Shown here in pieces: positions 41,580 to 49,550 of a stretch of 49,550 nucleotides of DNA (positions are counted from its first letter, which is position 1; the number at the start of each line of letters is the position of its first letter). The notes beneath the pieces were generated by a model. It saw only the letters and a list, made by a program, of their open reading frames with translations, had not been told where the DNA came from and did not search any database. Source of the stretch: UBA11346 sp038318565 (lineage in GTDB: Bacteria > Planctomycetota > UBA11346). The DNA is taken from positions 1 through 49,550 of the forward strand of contig JBBQCI010000018.1 of NCBI GenBank assembly GCA_038318565.1, given 5' to 3'. The position numbers and the translations under genes were made by a program.

Positions 41580-42470
41580 ATGGCCCCTCGTACTGCCGCC
41601 CTCGCACCCGGATTTCTCTCGCGACAAGTGGTCGCCGCCCGGTGCTTCTACCGCGATCTCAGCCAACGCTCGCGCCCAGGACTGGTCGTAATCAGCGCTG
41701 GATACGAGCAATGCAACCGCGACTACGTCATGCGGCGGCCCTCGTTCCCTTGGTACGGGGTCGAACTGGTGGCCAGTGGCGGCGGGAGACTGGAGTTGCT
41801 ATCCCGGGTCCAAGCGCTGACCCCAGGGTTAGTGTTCAGCTATGGACCAACGACGCCTCATGCCATATTCGCCGATGCAGCCCAGCCACCAGGGAAATGG
41901 TTCGTCGATCTCGCCGGTGACGAAGTGCCAAGCATCCTCGAACGACTCGGCCTGACGCCGGGCAAGGCTGGACTGATCGATGCAGGCTCACCAGCCCGCG
42001 CTTTGTTCGACCTCCTGGTCGACACCGGGCGGCGCAGCGGCACTGAGGCAGACCACTTGCTCGCCGCCATGGCCCAGGCCTTGTTGCTGGCGATGGCTCA
42101 TCCTCGATCCGACATCAACCCCGAGCTTGCCCTCGCCCAGACCACGTACCAGCGCTGCCGATCGTGGCTGGATGCGCATGCTGCCGCCGGAGCCGGGGTG
42201 CAGGAGGTAGCGAAAGCGCTCGACCTGTCGCCGGCCCACATCTCGCGACTGTTTCAGCGCTTCGACCGCATTACGCCCGGCGCCTATGCCCGACGTATCC
42301 GGCTACAGCAGGCGGCTGACCGCCTGGTGATGAGCCGCGATCGCATCCAGGACCTCGCTGAACGTGCTGGATATGCCGACGCATTCCACTTCACCCGCGC
42401 CTTCACCCGCACTTTCGGCGTGTCGCCACGTACCTTCCGCGACTCGACCAGGGGCGGCACCCTGACCTGA
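41580..42470 (+). CDS. AraC-family transcriptional regulator
   Basis: The 296-residue protein has a cupin-like N-terminal ligand domain (about 20-135, with GGGRLELLSRVQALTPGLVFSYGP) and two C-terminal helix-turn-helices (VQEVAKALDLSPAHISRLFQRF and IQDLAERAGYADAFHFTRAFTRTFGVSPRTFR), the second being the strong AraC signature. It most likely activates the divergent sugar-oxidation operon in the presence of the sugar. The 37-bp gap between the two starts is very short, so the promoters must overlap and the regulator probably represses itself. Confidence 0.95.
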   Translation: MAPRTAALAPGFLSRQVVAARCFYRDLSQRSRPGLVVISAGYEQCNRDYVMRRPSFPWYGVELVASGGGRLELLSRVQALTPGLVFSYGPTTPHAIFADAAQPPGKWFVDLAGDEVPSILERLGLTPGKAGLIDAGSPARALFDLLVDTGRRSGTEADHLLAAMAQALLLAMAHPRSDINPELALAQTTYQRCRSWLDAHAAAGAGVQEVAKALDLSPAHISRLFQRFDRITPGAYARRIRLQQAADRLVMSRDRIQDLAERAGYADAFHFTRAFTRTFGVSPRTFRDSTRGGTLT

Positions 42471-42650
42471 CTCGATGATCTTCTGTCACTTTCATGTCAA
42501 TGTTTACACACAGGTCGCGACCGCTGATGGCTTCCTCTGCGCTTGTCCCGGTTGACTTCAACGCCAACGTCCGCCCTCGATTCCGTCTCACCCACGCTCC
42601 ACCATCGCCACTGTGGCATGGATGCCGCACACGACGTCAGGTCCAAACGT

Positions 42651-43100
42651 ATGACCACATCACTCGTCAAGAAAATCGGCAAGCTGCTTCGGCCGATGCA
42701 TTACGAAAAGTTCGATCTGGTGTTCCGCCGGAGCGGGCCGATCGCCTTCGATGTCATCCAGATATCGTTGGCCCAATACAGTTCCGGAATCACCGTCGCA
42801 TTCGGCGTCTACTTCAAGGGCATCGGTCAGGACACCAATCCGGTCGAAAGCATCTGCCACATCAAATCCGGACTATCTGGCGTCGTCGGTCCATGTGACT
42901 TCACGGCCATCGCTGAAGACTATGTGGACACCGAGGAGGCCTCGGCCGGAATCGTTGCTGCCGTTCGCCTGATCGCGATCCCATGGCTGGATTCGGTGAA
43001 GACGCACAACGGTCTGACCAAGGAGGCGGAGCGGAATGCCGAGGGCGTCTCGACTCATCTGCGTGATGCGCTGCAGTACGGCACCTTGACGCTGCGTTGA
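42651..43100 (+). CDS. DUF4304-like hypothetical protein
   Basis: From ATG 42651 the product is 149 residues; an upstream frame to 42543 adds unlikely residues, and ATG 42618 is also possible. It begins TTSLVKKIGKLLRPMHYEKFDLVFRRSG, then IAFDVIQISLAQYSSGITVAFGVYF. This pattern of a helix, a Phe-Arg-Arg strand, then a Gln strand and a Phe-Gly-Val-Tyr-Phe strand is that of the DUF4304 family, a small alpha/beta protein of unknown role sometimes found with contact-dependent systems. Nothing here ties it to the neighbours. It is followed 24 bp later by the YaiI-family gene, and the two may share a promoter. Confidence 0.65.
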   Translation: MTTSLVKKIGKLLRPMHYEKFDLVFRRSGPIAFDVIQISLAQYSSGITVAFGVYFKGIGQDTNPVESICHIKSGLSGVVGPCDFTAIAEDYVDTEEASAGIVAAVRLIAIPWLDSVKTHNGLTKEAERNAEGVSTHLRDALQYGTLTLR

Positions 43101-43124
43101 TCCCATGTTCGCGATAATGCCGCT

Positions 43125-43571
43125 ATGAGTAGAATCTACATCGATGCCGACGCCTGTCCGGTCAAAGTCGAGACCTACGCCATCGCCAAACGCCTGAACC
43201 TCATCGTCCACGTGGTGGCCAACCAGTGGATGAACATGCCGAATGATCCGATGATCCGACTGGAGGTCGTAGACGATGGATTCGACGCGGCTGACCACTG
43301 GATTGTCGAGCACGCAGGATCGAACGACATCGTCGTTACCGACGACATCCCGCTGGCGGCCCGGTGTATCAAGAAGGGTTCGCGCGTGATAACCAATCGC
43401 GGCGTGTTGCGCGACGAAGGCAATATCGGCGAGGCGCTCATGATGCGCGAACTGATGCAGTACGTCCGCGAAAGCGGCAACGCGTCAGGTGGCCAGAAGC
43501 CACTCGATGACGACGACCGTCGGCGCTTCCGCCAGGCTTTGGACGTACTCGCCCATGCCGTGATCGACTGA
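43125..43571 (+). CDS. YaiI/YqxD family protein (DUF188, PIN-like)
   Basis: The 148-residue protein matches the YaiI/YqxD family along its length: IYIDADACPVKVE, LIVHVVANQWMNMP, VDDGFDAADHWIVEHA, DIVVTDDIPLAARCIKKGSRVITNRG and a C-terminal DDRRRFRQALD helix. Conserved acidic residues suggest a PIN-like metal-binding fold, so a nuclease role is conceivable, but none has been shown for the family as far as I know. It is complete and of normal length. Confidence 0.93.
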   Translation: MSRIYIDADACPVKVETYAIAKRLNLIVHVVANQWMNMPNDPMIRLEVVDDGFDAADHWIVEHAGSNDIVVTDDIPLAARCIKKGSRVITNRGVLRDEGNIGEALMMRELMQYVRESGNASGGQKPLDDDDRRRFRQALDVLAHAVID

Positions 43572-43605
43572 TCCGTCAGGCCGCTGCCTGTTGGACGTCA
43601 GGTCG

Positions 43606-43839
43606 TCAACGGCTGGAGGCCCGGATGCGATCCGGATTGGCGTGCGCCCAGTCCTCTACCCATCCGCGCATCTGCCCACGAAAGGTGATCGGAACTTCTT
43701 CTTTGGCAAGCCAGAGCCGCAATTGCGATTCGGGAATACCACGTGCCTGCATGGCGCTTATAAATGTTGGATCGGCTACCGCCCTGATAAGCAGATCCTG
43801 GGATCTGCCGGACCATCGCATCGTGTTCACCCGTGTCAT
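43606..43839 (-). CDS. Small hypothetical protein, uncertain
   Basis: From ATG 43839 the frame encodes 77 residues (MTRVNTMRWSGRSQDLLIRAVADP ... RGIPESQLRLWLAKEEVP). The balanced composition and amphipathic helices look protein-like, whereas the overlapping plus-strand frame (43625-43939) is Ser/Arg/Cys-rich and does not. The initiator site is weak (AGG only two bases before ATG). I do not recognise a family. It lies alone between the YaiI-like gene and the dsbD gene; the 180 bp up to dsbD contain only AT-richer promoter-like sequence. Confidence 0.4.
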   Translation of the reverse strand: MTRVNTMRWSGRSQDLLIRAVADPTFISAMQARGIPESQLRLWLAKEEVPITFRGQMRGWVEDWAHANPDRIRASSR

Positions 43840-44019
43840 GCCTGAGAAGGTAGTGAGCTCTTCGCAACTCGCCACCGGACAAGTTTGTAAGCCATGGTCA
43901 GACACCCGGCTGCCACTTCTGTCAGCTACCGTCGGATAGACAAATTGGAGTGTTAATCATTACCAGTAATGATGTTGCGTATTCACAAGCATTTCATGTG
44001 AGGGACACACACTACCGCC

Positions 44020-45924
44020 ATGCGCACCCTGTTTGTCCTTTTAGCCGCATTGACTCTGACCGCCGGGGAGTCCTTTCTGACCAAAAACGGGGTCACGGTC
44101 TCGGTGGAGATGGAACGCGACGCCCTAGGACCAGTCATCGTCGCCACCTTCCAACCACGTCCTCAGGCCCCTCCCCTGCATCTGTACAGCCGGGAACTGA
44201 AGCCCGGCGGCGCCGGCGTAGCGACCTCGGTCGTTCTAGCTCCAGGTTCACCCGTGCGGGCTCGCGGGCCGGTCACTGACGATCAACCTACCCACGATCT
44301 GGACGGACTCCTAGTCTACCCTGAAGGCGCTGCCGTCACCCTGAAGCTACCCATCACCCAGCCAGCAGGCGTCGGCGAGATCCCCATCGAGGTGCGCGTC
44401 TCGTACATGGCCTGCACGACCATGACATGTCTCGTCCCGGTCGCCAACGCACCCCTGACCCTGCTGGTGCCAGGCGATGGCGTTGCCGTGGTTGCGACAG
44501 CGGCCCAAGGACCTTCCCTGGCCGATGTCCGATCTGTCGTGCGCGAGGAGATCGCCGGCGCAGAGCAACGACTGCAGACGGCCTTTCGACATGAAATTAC
44601 CCAGGCGACAGAGCCGGGCGGAACGCGCTGGCGACGCCCCAGCAATCGCGCCACCGCCGAGGCTCTAATCGTCGAAGGCCGAGCCGCCGGTAAGCCGGTC
44701 TTCCTCGACTTCACTGGAGCGAGTTGCGTCAACTGCCAGCTCATGGCCAAGACGGTGTTCCGCCTGCCCGCCGTCATCCGCGCCCTCGACACTCATCTGC
44801 CGGTCGAGATCGATACCGACCCGCCGCACGATGAGCTCGCGGCGTGGCAACAGGAGCGCTTCGCCACCCAGAACCGTCCGCTCTATGTCCGTATCGCCGC
44901 CGACGGCAGCGAATCGCGCTGGGACCGTGTCTTTGCCCCTGGCGACGCGGCGACGCTTGAACGGTTCCTTGCCTTCCTGGATCGCGGCGCCAGCACCGCT
45001 GGCGATGTCGGCGGAACCGGAACGGGGTGGGGCGAGTTCTTGCTTCTCGCCGTCTTCGGAGGCTTGTTCACTCTGGTGATGCCGTGCACCTACCCGATGA
45101 TCCCGTTTACCGTCAATGTCTTCACCAAACAGGCGGCGGCTGGTCATCGGCTGCTCCCCCTCGCTGCGTTCTACGCCTTGGGCATCATCGCATGCTTCGT
45201 CGGACTTGGCGTACTGATCACCGGCGTGTTCGGAGCTTCGTTGACCTCGTTGGCCGGCCACCCCGTCACCAATCTGCTGATCGGCGCGATGTTCGTCCTG
45301 CTTGGACTCTCGCTATTGGGCGCCTGGTTCCTGCGTCCGCCGACCTGGCTGCAGAACCTGTCCGGCGGATCACGTGGCGGGTATCTTGGCGCGCTGGTAA
45401 TGGGACTCACCTTTGCCATCACCGCGTTCACCTGCACAGCCCCATTCGCCGGAGCCGTGCTGGCTGCAGGCGTGTCGCACGGGGCGTGGGGTTCCGCTAT
45501 TCTGGGCATGGCGATCTACAGCGGCACCATTGCGCTGCCCTTCTTCCTCCTCGCCCTGGCCCCCGGCATGCTGAGCCGGATGCCACGTGCCGGTGCTTGG
45601 ATGAACGAGTTCAAGATCGTCGGCGGATTGATCGAAGTTGCGGCTGCCCTGAAATTTCTGGCGATCTGCGACCATGCCTGGGGCTGGGGCATCATCGGCC
45701 GTACCCTCTCGCTGTCGGCGTGGAGCGCCATCGCCCTGGCCATCGCCATCTATGTGATGGGTTGGTGGCGCCACGAGGGCGATGACCGGATTGAACATGT
45801 CGGTCTGGGCCGCCTCAGCACCGCCATTATCTGCACCGCGCTGGCTGTTTGGCTGGCGTCTGGACTAACTGGCAATCACCTCGGTCTGATCGAGAGTTTC
45901 TTCCCAGGTGACGCTGCGCCCTGA
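44020..45924 (+). CDS. dsbD: DsbD-type thiol:disulfide interchange protein with internal thioredoxin domain
   Basis: The 634-residue membrane protein has a signal peptide (MRTLFVLLAALTLTAGES). The N-terminal DsbD-alpha domain carries the redox pair Cys132/Cys137 (YMACTTMTCLVP), the thioredoxin-like domain has CVNC (Cys236/Cys239, FTGASCVNCQLM), and a CcdA-like membrane core with about eight helices starts at ~338 with Cys356 (VMPCTYPMIP) and Cys472 (FTCTAPF). DsbD carries electrons from cytoplasmic thioredoxin across the membrane to reduce periplasmic proteins. In E. coli the thioredoxin domain is the C-terminal one, after the membrane core; here it lies before the core. All six cysteines expected for electron relay are present. 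Confidence 0.92.
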   Translation: MRTLFVLLAALTLTAGESFLTKNGVTVSVEMERDALGPVIVATFQPRPQAPPLHLYSRELKPGGAGVATSVVLAPGSPVRARGPVTDDQPTHDLDGLLVYPEGAAVTLKLPITQPAGVGEIPIEVRVSYMACTTMTCLVPVANAPLTLLVPGDGVAVVATAAQGPSLADVRSVVREEIAGAEQRLQTAFRHEITQATEPGGTRWRRPSNRATAEALIVEGRAAGKPVFLDFTGASCVNCQLMAKTVFRLPAVIRALDTHLPVEIDTDPPHDELAAWQQERFATQNRPLYVRIAADGSESRWDRVFAPGDAATLERFLAFLDRGASTAGDVGGTGTGWGEFLLLAVFGGLFTLVMPCTYPMIPFTVNVFTKQAAAGHRLLPLAAFYALGIIACFVGLGVLITGVFGASLTSLAGHPVTNLLIGAMFVLLGLSLLGAWFLRPPTWLQNLSGGSRGGYLGALVMGLTFAITAFTCTAPFAGAVLAAGVSHGAWGSAILGMAIYSGTIALPFFLLALAPGMLSRMPRAGAWMNEFKIVGGLIEVAAALKFLAICDHAWGWGIIGRTLSLSAWSAIALAIAIYVMGWWRHEGDDRIEHVGLGRLSTAIICTALAVWLASGLTGNHLGLIESFFPGDAAP

Positions 45925-46021
45925 TACTGGCGCTGGTCCGCAGAAATCCTGCGTGTGTTGATGGCAATAAACCTGTACGCGTGGATGGCCTGTCTGCAGA
46001 TGATGGAGTCTGACGATACCA

Positions 46022-46588
46022 TCAAATTCGGATGAACCAGATGGCGATGGCCGCCCCTACGACCAAGCCGACCAGGATGGCTATCACCAGCCGCCCCCAC
46101 GAAATGCGGGACCTGGGCGAGCTTTCACTCAAATCGGGAAACACGACCTTGAGGACACTGCGCGAGGGGACGTCCACAAGGAGGACGCCAGCCATTTCGT
46201 GGAAGACAACGCGGTACTCCAGCAGTTGCCGCCGGGTATCGCTATGAACAGGGTCGCGCACGACCTCACCAGCCTTGACCTCGGCTGCATAGCGTCTGCC
46301 CTGGCGTTCCACCACGAAATCAGCACGCACCGCGTACTGCCGGGATTCGCCATCGACGAGCATACGTGCTACGCGCTCGCTTTGCGCCGAGATGATATGG
46401 TAGCCGGCGCCTTCCAAAATGGCTACGGCCTGTTCCTCGCCCTGGCTGCCGATCCTGCGGTTCCTGGCAAGCCGATAGCGGCGCCACCAGGCCACCAGTC
46501 GGTACATCAATAGCGCCCCGATGAGGACGCCGGAGACCAGGGCCAGGATGACCAGGGCAGACGGACTCACGACCTGGGATACGTCCAT
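46022..46588 (-). CDS. Membrane-anchored PD-(D/E)XK nuclease-like protein
   Basis: The 188-residue protein has an N-terminal membrane helix (~10-34), a basic stretch (WWRRYRLARNRR), then a restriction-endonuclease-like core. GSQGEEQAVAILEGAGYHIIS supplies the first acidic residue and helix, and RADFVVERQGRRYAAEVKAG supplies the Asp ... Glu-x-Lys motif of PD-(D/E)XK enzymes. A second membrane helix is near the C terminus (~164-186). The catalytic residues appear complete, which fits a nuclease of the NERD/YraN type, held at the membrane. It stands alone, convergent with dsbD at 45924. The substrate and the side of the membrane are unknown, although a cytoplasmic face is likely. Confidence 0.75.
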   Translation of the reverse strand: MDVSQVVSPSALVILALVSGVLIGALLMYRLVAWWRRYRLARNRRIGSQGEEQAVAILEGAGYHIISAQSERVARMLVDGESRQYAVRADFVVERQGRRYAAEVKAGEVVRDPVHSDTRRQLLEYRVVFHEMAGVLLVDVPSRSVLKVVFPDLSESSPRSRISWGRLVIAILVGLVVGAAIAIWFIRI

Positions 46589-46953
46589 GTCCCCTCCCTA
46601 CATGGCATGTTGGCTGCCCGCCAGCGGTCACCAGACCCAAGGCCCAGGTCAAACAGAACAAGGCTTGGAGTGGCGCGTTGCCGGCCAGCCCCGGTTCCAT
46701 AAACGATCGTGGCTCCCCCGCCCCGCCCGGTATCTGCCCTGGCCCGCCCGTTTGCTCTCTGATCTGTCGTTGTGCATGATCCCGCTCTGGAGGCGGCATG
46801 GCAGGATTCGTTCTGGTGGAGGCGTCTCGCCGTCAACGTGGCCGGCCCGAACGTCATCGGCGGGTGGTCGTCGAACTGCGCGGCGGCACGCGACTGTCTA
46901 GCGACAATTAGATTGGCCGGTTTTGAAGCCCGCAGTCCGAACGACGAAATAGA

Positions 46954-46995
46954 ACTCCTGCCAAGTTTTTCCGTCTGGAAATACTCGGCAGGAGT
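46954..46995. repeat. 9-bp inverted repeat in an eroded intergenic region
   Basis: ACTCCTGCC (46954-46962) and GGCAGGAGT (46987-46995) are exact inverted copies 24 bp apart. They lie in the 46589-47022 stretch, where I find no credible gene: the open frames there are Arg/Pro/Ser-rich on both strands. The repeat may be an insertion-sequence scar next to the istB remnant, or a weak terminator. Confidence 0.45.
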
Positions 46996-47022
46996 CGCCA
47001 AGCGAAGCGCGGCAGGAGCAGG

Positions 47023-47688
47023 TCAGGTCGACGACCGTGCGCGGGCGGAAGACGCCCGCGAAGCAAGCAGGAGACGCGACGTCGCCTCAGCTGCGGGTTG
47101 CGGCGGTGGGTTGCTGGTGCGAGCCGCGGCCGCCCGTTTCCGGTAGCCCTCAGATCCGAATTCCAGGATGGTCGCATGGTGGACGAGGCGGTCGATGGCG
47201 GCCACGGTCATGGTCTGGTCGGCGAAGATGGAGGCCCAGTCAGCACAGGATCGATCGCAGGTGATGATCAGACTGCGGTGTTCGTAGCGCTCGGCGATCA
47301 ACTCGAACAGGATGCTCGTCTCCGACTGAGCCTTTCGCACTATAGCCGAGATCATCGAGGATGAGGCAGTCGATGCGGTCGAGCTTGGTGAGTAGCGCCG
47401 GCAGGGCGAGATCCCGCCTTGCCGCCTGGAGGCGCTGGACGAGGTCGTTGGTACGCACGAATAGAGCGCTGAATCCAGCCTCGATCAAGCCATAGGCGAT
47501 GGCTGCGGCGATGTGACTCTTGCCGGTCCCGCTGCCGCCGAAGAGCAGGCAGTTCCCATGTGCCTGCACCCAGTCGCCAGCGCATCGCTCCTAGAGATCC
47601 TCTCACGTGCATGTCCCAGATGCTCTGCGAGGGCGCTCGAAAGTAGCGGCAGTGACATTGGGCGCGGCGTCATGAGCTGGTTCTTCAT
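47023..47688 (-). pseudogene. istB: Remnant istB (IS21-family helper ATPase), frameshifted
   Basis: Three minus-strand frames together read as IstB: an N-terminal part from ATG 47688 (MKNQLMTPRPMSLPLLSSALAEHLG), Walker A LLFGGSGTGKSHIAAAIAYGL, Walker B CLILDDLGY, then after one extra base at about 47343 SETSILFELIAERYEHRSLIITCD and MTVAAIDRLVHHATI, a hallmark of IstB. The region between the N-terminal helix and Walker A is shortened and out of frame. The gene is therefore inactive. No istA transposase could be found next to it and the terminal repeats were not identified, so this is an old remnant of an IS21-type element. Its tail after YRKR is unlike IstB. Confidence 0.8.
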
Positions 47689-48011
47689 GGTGAGATCTGT
47701 AGGATTAATGTGCCATATATCTCGTGATACTATATGACTCCAGGTCACCATGGGGCACACACGCGGTGGCGCGCTCACCGCTGTCCGACATGCCTGAGGA
47801 CCGGAAGGCGCGGCGTGGGTGTTCATCGGATCTTTCTTAAATGGGCCAATGGGCCTTCGGCGCCAGCGCGGTACGTCCGGGTGTCAGAGGCCGGCTCCGG
47901 TCGTTCCACACTAGCTTGCCGCTCAGCCCTGCGGGCAGGGCGATCTCGCCCGCCAGGTGCACCCGCAGCAGTCGAGGCCGAGATCGCCAAGCCCCGCTGA
48001 CCACCGCCCGG
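47689..48011. other. Intergenic stretch without recognisable gene
   Basis: The 323 bp between the istB remnant and the dockerin protein gene hold only Arg/Ala/Pro-rich open frames on both strands. None matches a family I know. It may be further insertion-sequence debris. No transfer RNA or clear terminator is visible. Confidence 0.5.
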
Positions 48012-49550
48012 TCAGGGTCCCTGGTTGCGGACGACCAGGTTCAGGTCGGTGGCATCGACGCGGCCGTCGCCGTTGAGGTCGGCGCGAGAGTCCCAGCCGC
48101 TGTCGGTGCTGCGGCGGCCCAGTTGATCATTGACCAGGGTGAGGTCTTGGGCGTCGACGCGGGTATCGCCGTTGGCATCGCCAGGTACCGGGGTGTCAAT
48201 GCGGAACCAATCGTAGTAGGCTGCACCGTTTCCGCCGCCGAAGACCACGTAGAGCGTCTGGGAAGTCACCGGTGAGGTGAAGGCCGTCGACTGGGTGACA
48301 AAGGCGCTGCCGTTGGCCGCCCCGGTGTTGAGACTCGCGAGCACCGTTCCACCCACCGATCCCTGATGCACGCTGATGGGCACGCCGGTGTCGGCATTGC
48401 CCTGGTAGCTGACGCTGAAACGCACATAGGCGGCGCTGCCCAGCGGGACGTTGTCGAAGCGCAACCACGAGCCGTTGCCGGCTCCGCCCATCAAGGCGCC
48501 GCCGTCGGTCATGGCGTTCTTCGCGGCGTAGCCCTCGGCCTGGAGCATGATGTCGGTGCCAATGGTGACGGTCGCTACGGCCGAAGTCGTGGTGGCACCC
48601 TGGTTGTCCGTGGCCCGGGCGGTGAGGGTGTAGCTGCCGACCGGGACTGCGTTCCAGGTGAACTGGTACGGTGCGCTCACGTCCTCGCCCAGCTTGGTCG
48701 CTCCATTGAAGAACTCGACCCTGGCGACGCTGCCATTGCTGTCGCTGGCGGCGGCACTGAGTTGCAGATTCGCCGGCGCGGTGGCATAGGCTCCATTCGA
48801 CGGTGCGGTTAGGCTGACCGTCGGCGGCTGGTTGGTGCCGGCGGCAAGCACGGTCACCGTCAGGCTGCCGGTGCCGGTCAGTTGGCCATCGTTAGCACTG
48901 AGCGTCACGGTGTAGGTGCCGGCGGCGGTGAAGATGGCGGTGGTGCTGGCGGATTGCGCGTTGGCAAAGCTCGCCCCGGTGGCGGGGTTGCTGGTCCAGG
49001 TCAGCGCCGGAGTCGCAAGCACCTTGCCGTCGTCGCTCACCGCTGCATTGATCGTGACGGTGGCGGTACCGCCTGACAGGGTCGCGGTCTGGTTCGCACC
49101 GGCACTGACTGTCGGCACGGTATTGGCCTGCACGCCACTTGCCTTGACGATCACCAAATACATCAGCACATTCTGTGTCCCGATGCCGCCGAGCGGCACG
49201 GTGGCGTTGGCCGCTACGCTGCGCCGGAATAGTCTGAGCACGCGGGGGATCTCGAAGGCGCTGGAACCGTCAATGAGAGCGATGGTCTCACCGGCGACCA
49301 GACTGTAGCTGCTCATCCAGGCGGGCACTGCGGCGCGACTGTCGAGCGCGATGGTGACTTCCGCCGCCTGCGCCACCCGGAAACTGGCGATGGTCGCGGC
49401 AGTGTCGGGCGACCGCTGGGCCGGGCGCAAGTAGTCGCTGCCCCGCACCGACGGAGGCAGGCTGATGATGCAGGTCGCGTTAGGTATTATCCAGGGGGTG
49501 ATCTGGTCGCCGATGTCCAAGTCGGCGCAGAGTTTCCAGCGGCCGGCACT
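48012..49550 (-). CDS. Secreted surface protein with Ig-like, CBM6-like and dockerin domains (5' end outside window)
   Basis: The frame is open through the right edge, so the ~512 residues seen are the C-terminal part; an apparent start at 49520 is only a Leu codon. In order: an unassigned beta-rich part containing PLGGIGTQNVLMYLVIV; a PKD/cadherin-like domain (TVSAGANQTATLSGGTATVTINAAVSDD); a bacterial Ig domain (PPTVSLTAPSNGAYATAPANL ... VARVEFFNGATKLGED); a CBM6/35-like domain (MLQAEGYAAKN ... YYDWFRID); and a dockerin-type tail with two Ca2+-loop repeats (GDANGDTRVDAQDLTLVND and ADLNGDGRVDATDLNLVV). The neighbour is eroded insertion sequence, not an operon. It likely binds polysaccharide outside the cell; the catalytic part, if any, is beyond the edge. 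Confidence 0.75.
   Translation of the reverse strand, partial: SAGRWKLCADLDIGDQITPWIIPNATCIISLPPSVRGSDYLRPAQRSPDTAATIASFRVAQAAEVTIALDSRAAVPAWMSSYSLVAGETIALIDGSSAFEIPRVLRLFRRSVAANATVPLGGIGTQNVLMYLVIVKASGVQANTVPTVSAGANQTATLSGGTATVTINAAVSDDGKVLATPALTWTSNPATGASFANAQSASTTAIFTAAGTYTVTLSANDGQLTGTGSLTVTVLAAGTNQPPTVSLTAPSNGAYATAPANLQLSAAASDSNGSVARVEFFNGATKLGEDVSAPYQFTWNAVPVGSYTLTARATDNQGATTTSAVATVTIGTDIMLQAEGYAAKNAMTDGGALMGGAGNGSWLRFDNVPLGSAAYVRFSVSYQGNADTGVPISVHQGSVGGTVLASLNTGAANGSAFVTQSTAFTSPVTSQTLYVVFGGGNGAAYYDWFRIDTPVPGDANGDTRVDAQDLTLVNDQLGRRSTDSGWDSRADLNGDGRVDATDLNLVVRNQGP

Noticed and set aside
46567..47177. Minus-strand frames as small genes between the nuclease-like gene and istB
   Set aside because: Arg/Pro/Ser-rich, overlapping on both strands and without start sites or motifs.

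Overview
The window is GC-rich, densely coding bacterial DNA. It carries several traits common in the Planctomycetota/Lentisphaerota/Verrucomicrobiota (PVC) group: Phe-Thr-type prepilin leaders with Ala at -1 (RRAFTLVELL), a kinase-like membrane protein with a very large outer part, many secreted beta-helix polysaccharide-active proteins, a dockerin-type protein and LacI-type regulators in carbohydrate loci. I infer a PVC bacterium, probably a planctomycete, but nothing here fixes the taxon. No rRNA, tRNA or CRISPR array was seen.

Layout. (1) 0-4.9 kb: a tightly overlapping operon of pseudopilin-like genes that ends in a LacI-family regulator. (2) 4.9-9.2 kb: a large membrane protein with a degenerate (pseudo)kinase domain on the minus strand, followed by a second LacI regulator of exactly the same length as the first. 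(3) 9.3-20.5 kb: a polysaccharide locus. One secreted double beta-helix protein reads left. Reading right are a heparinase II/III-like protein with HEAT repeats, a multidomain beta-helix/FN3/PA14 protein cut short by a 7-bp triplication, a GH5-like TIM-barrel protein and a degraded glycosidase. LacI-type palindromes lie at both ends of the divergent promoter region and upstream of the pseudokinase gene. (4) 20.5-23.3 kb, minus: dnaB, a HAD phosphatase and a small receiver-like protein, joined by ATGA overlaps. (5) 23.3-33.4 kb: a compact type VI secretion (T6SS) locus. tssB-tssC-tssE-tssF-tssG-clpV and a FliG-C-like unknown lie on the minus strand, with hcp divergent and followed by a 19-bp-stem terminator. 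No vgrG, tssK or tssJLM is present. (6) 33.4-38.5 kb: an RNA-repair operon (MESH1/SpoT-like HD hydrolase, rtcB, unknown, rtcA) divergent from rtcR, with a matching sigma-54 promoter and a candidate upstream activator site. (7) 38.5-42.5 kb: a sugar-acid/deoxysugar oxidation operon (aldo/keto reductase, lactonase-type amidohydrolase, zinc dehydrogenase) divergent from an AraC regulator. (8) 42.5-46.6 kb: a DUF4304-like protein, a YaiI-family protein, a short unknown, a DsbD with rearranged domain order, and a membrane-anchored PD-(D/E)XK nuclease-like protein. (9) 46.6-48.0 kb: an eroded IS21-type istB. (10) 48.0 kb to the end: the C-terminal part of a secreted Ig/CBM6-like/dockerin protein running off the window.

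How it fits together: regions 1-3 read as a LacI-controlled polysaccharide sensing and degradation neighbourhood that is partly decaying. Regions 5 and 6 are separate conserved machines (contractile injection; RNA 3'-end repair under RtcR). Region 7 would oxidise an aldose released by enzymes such as those in region 3.
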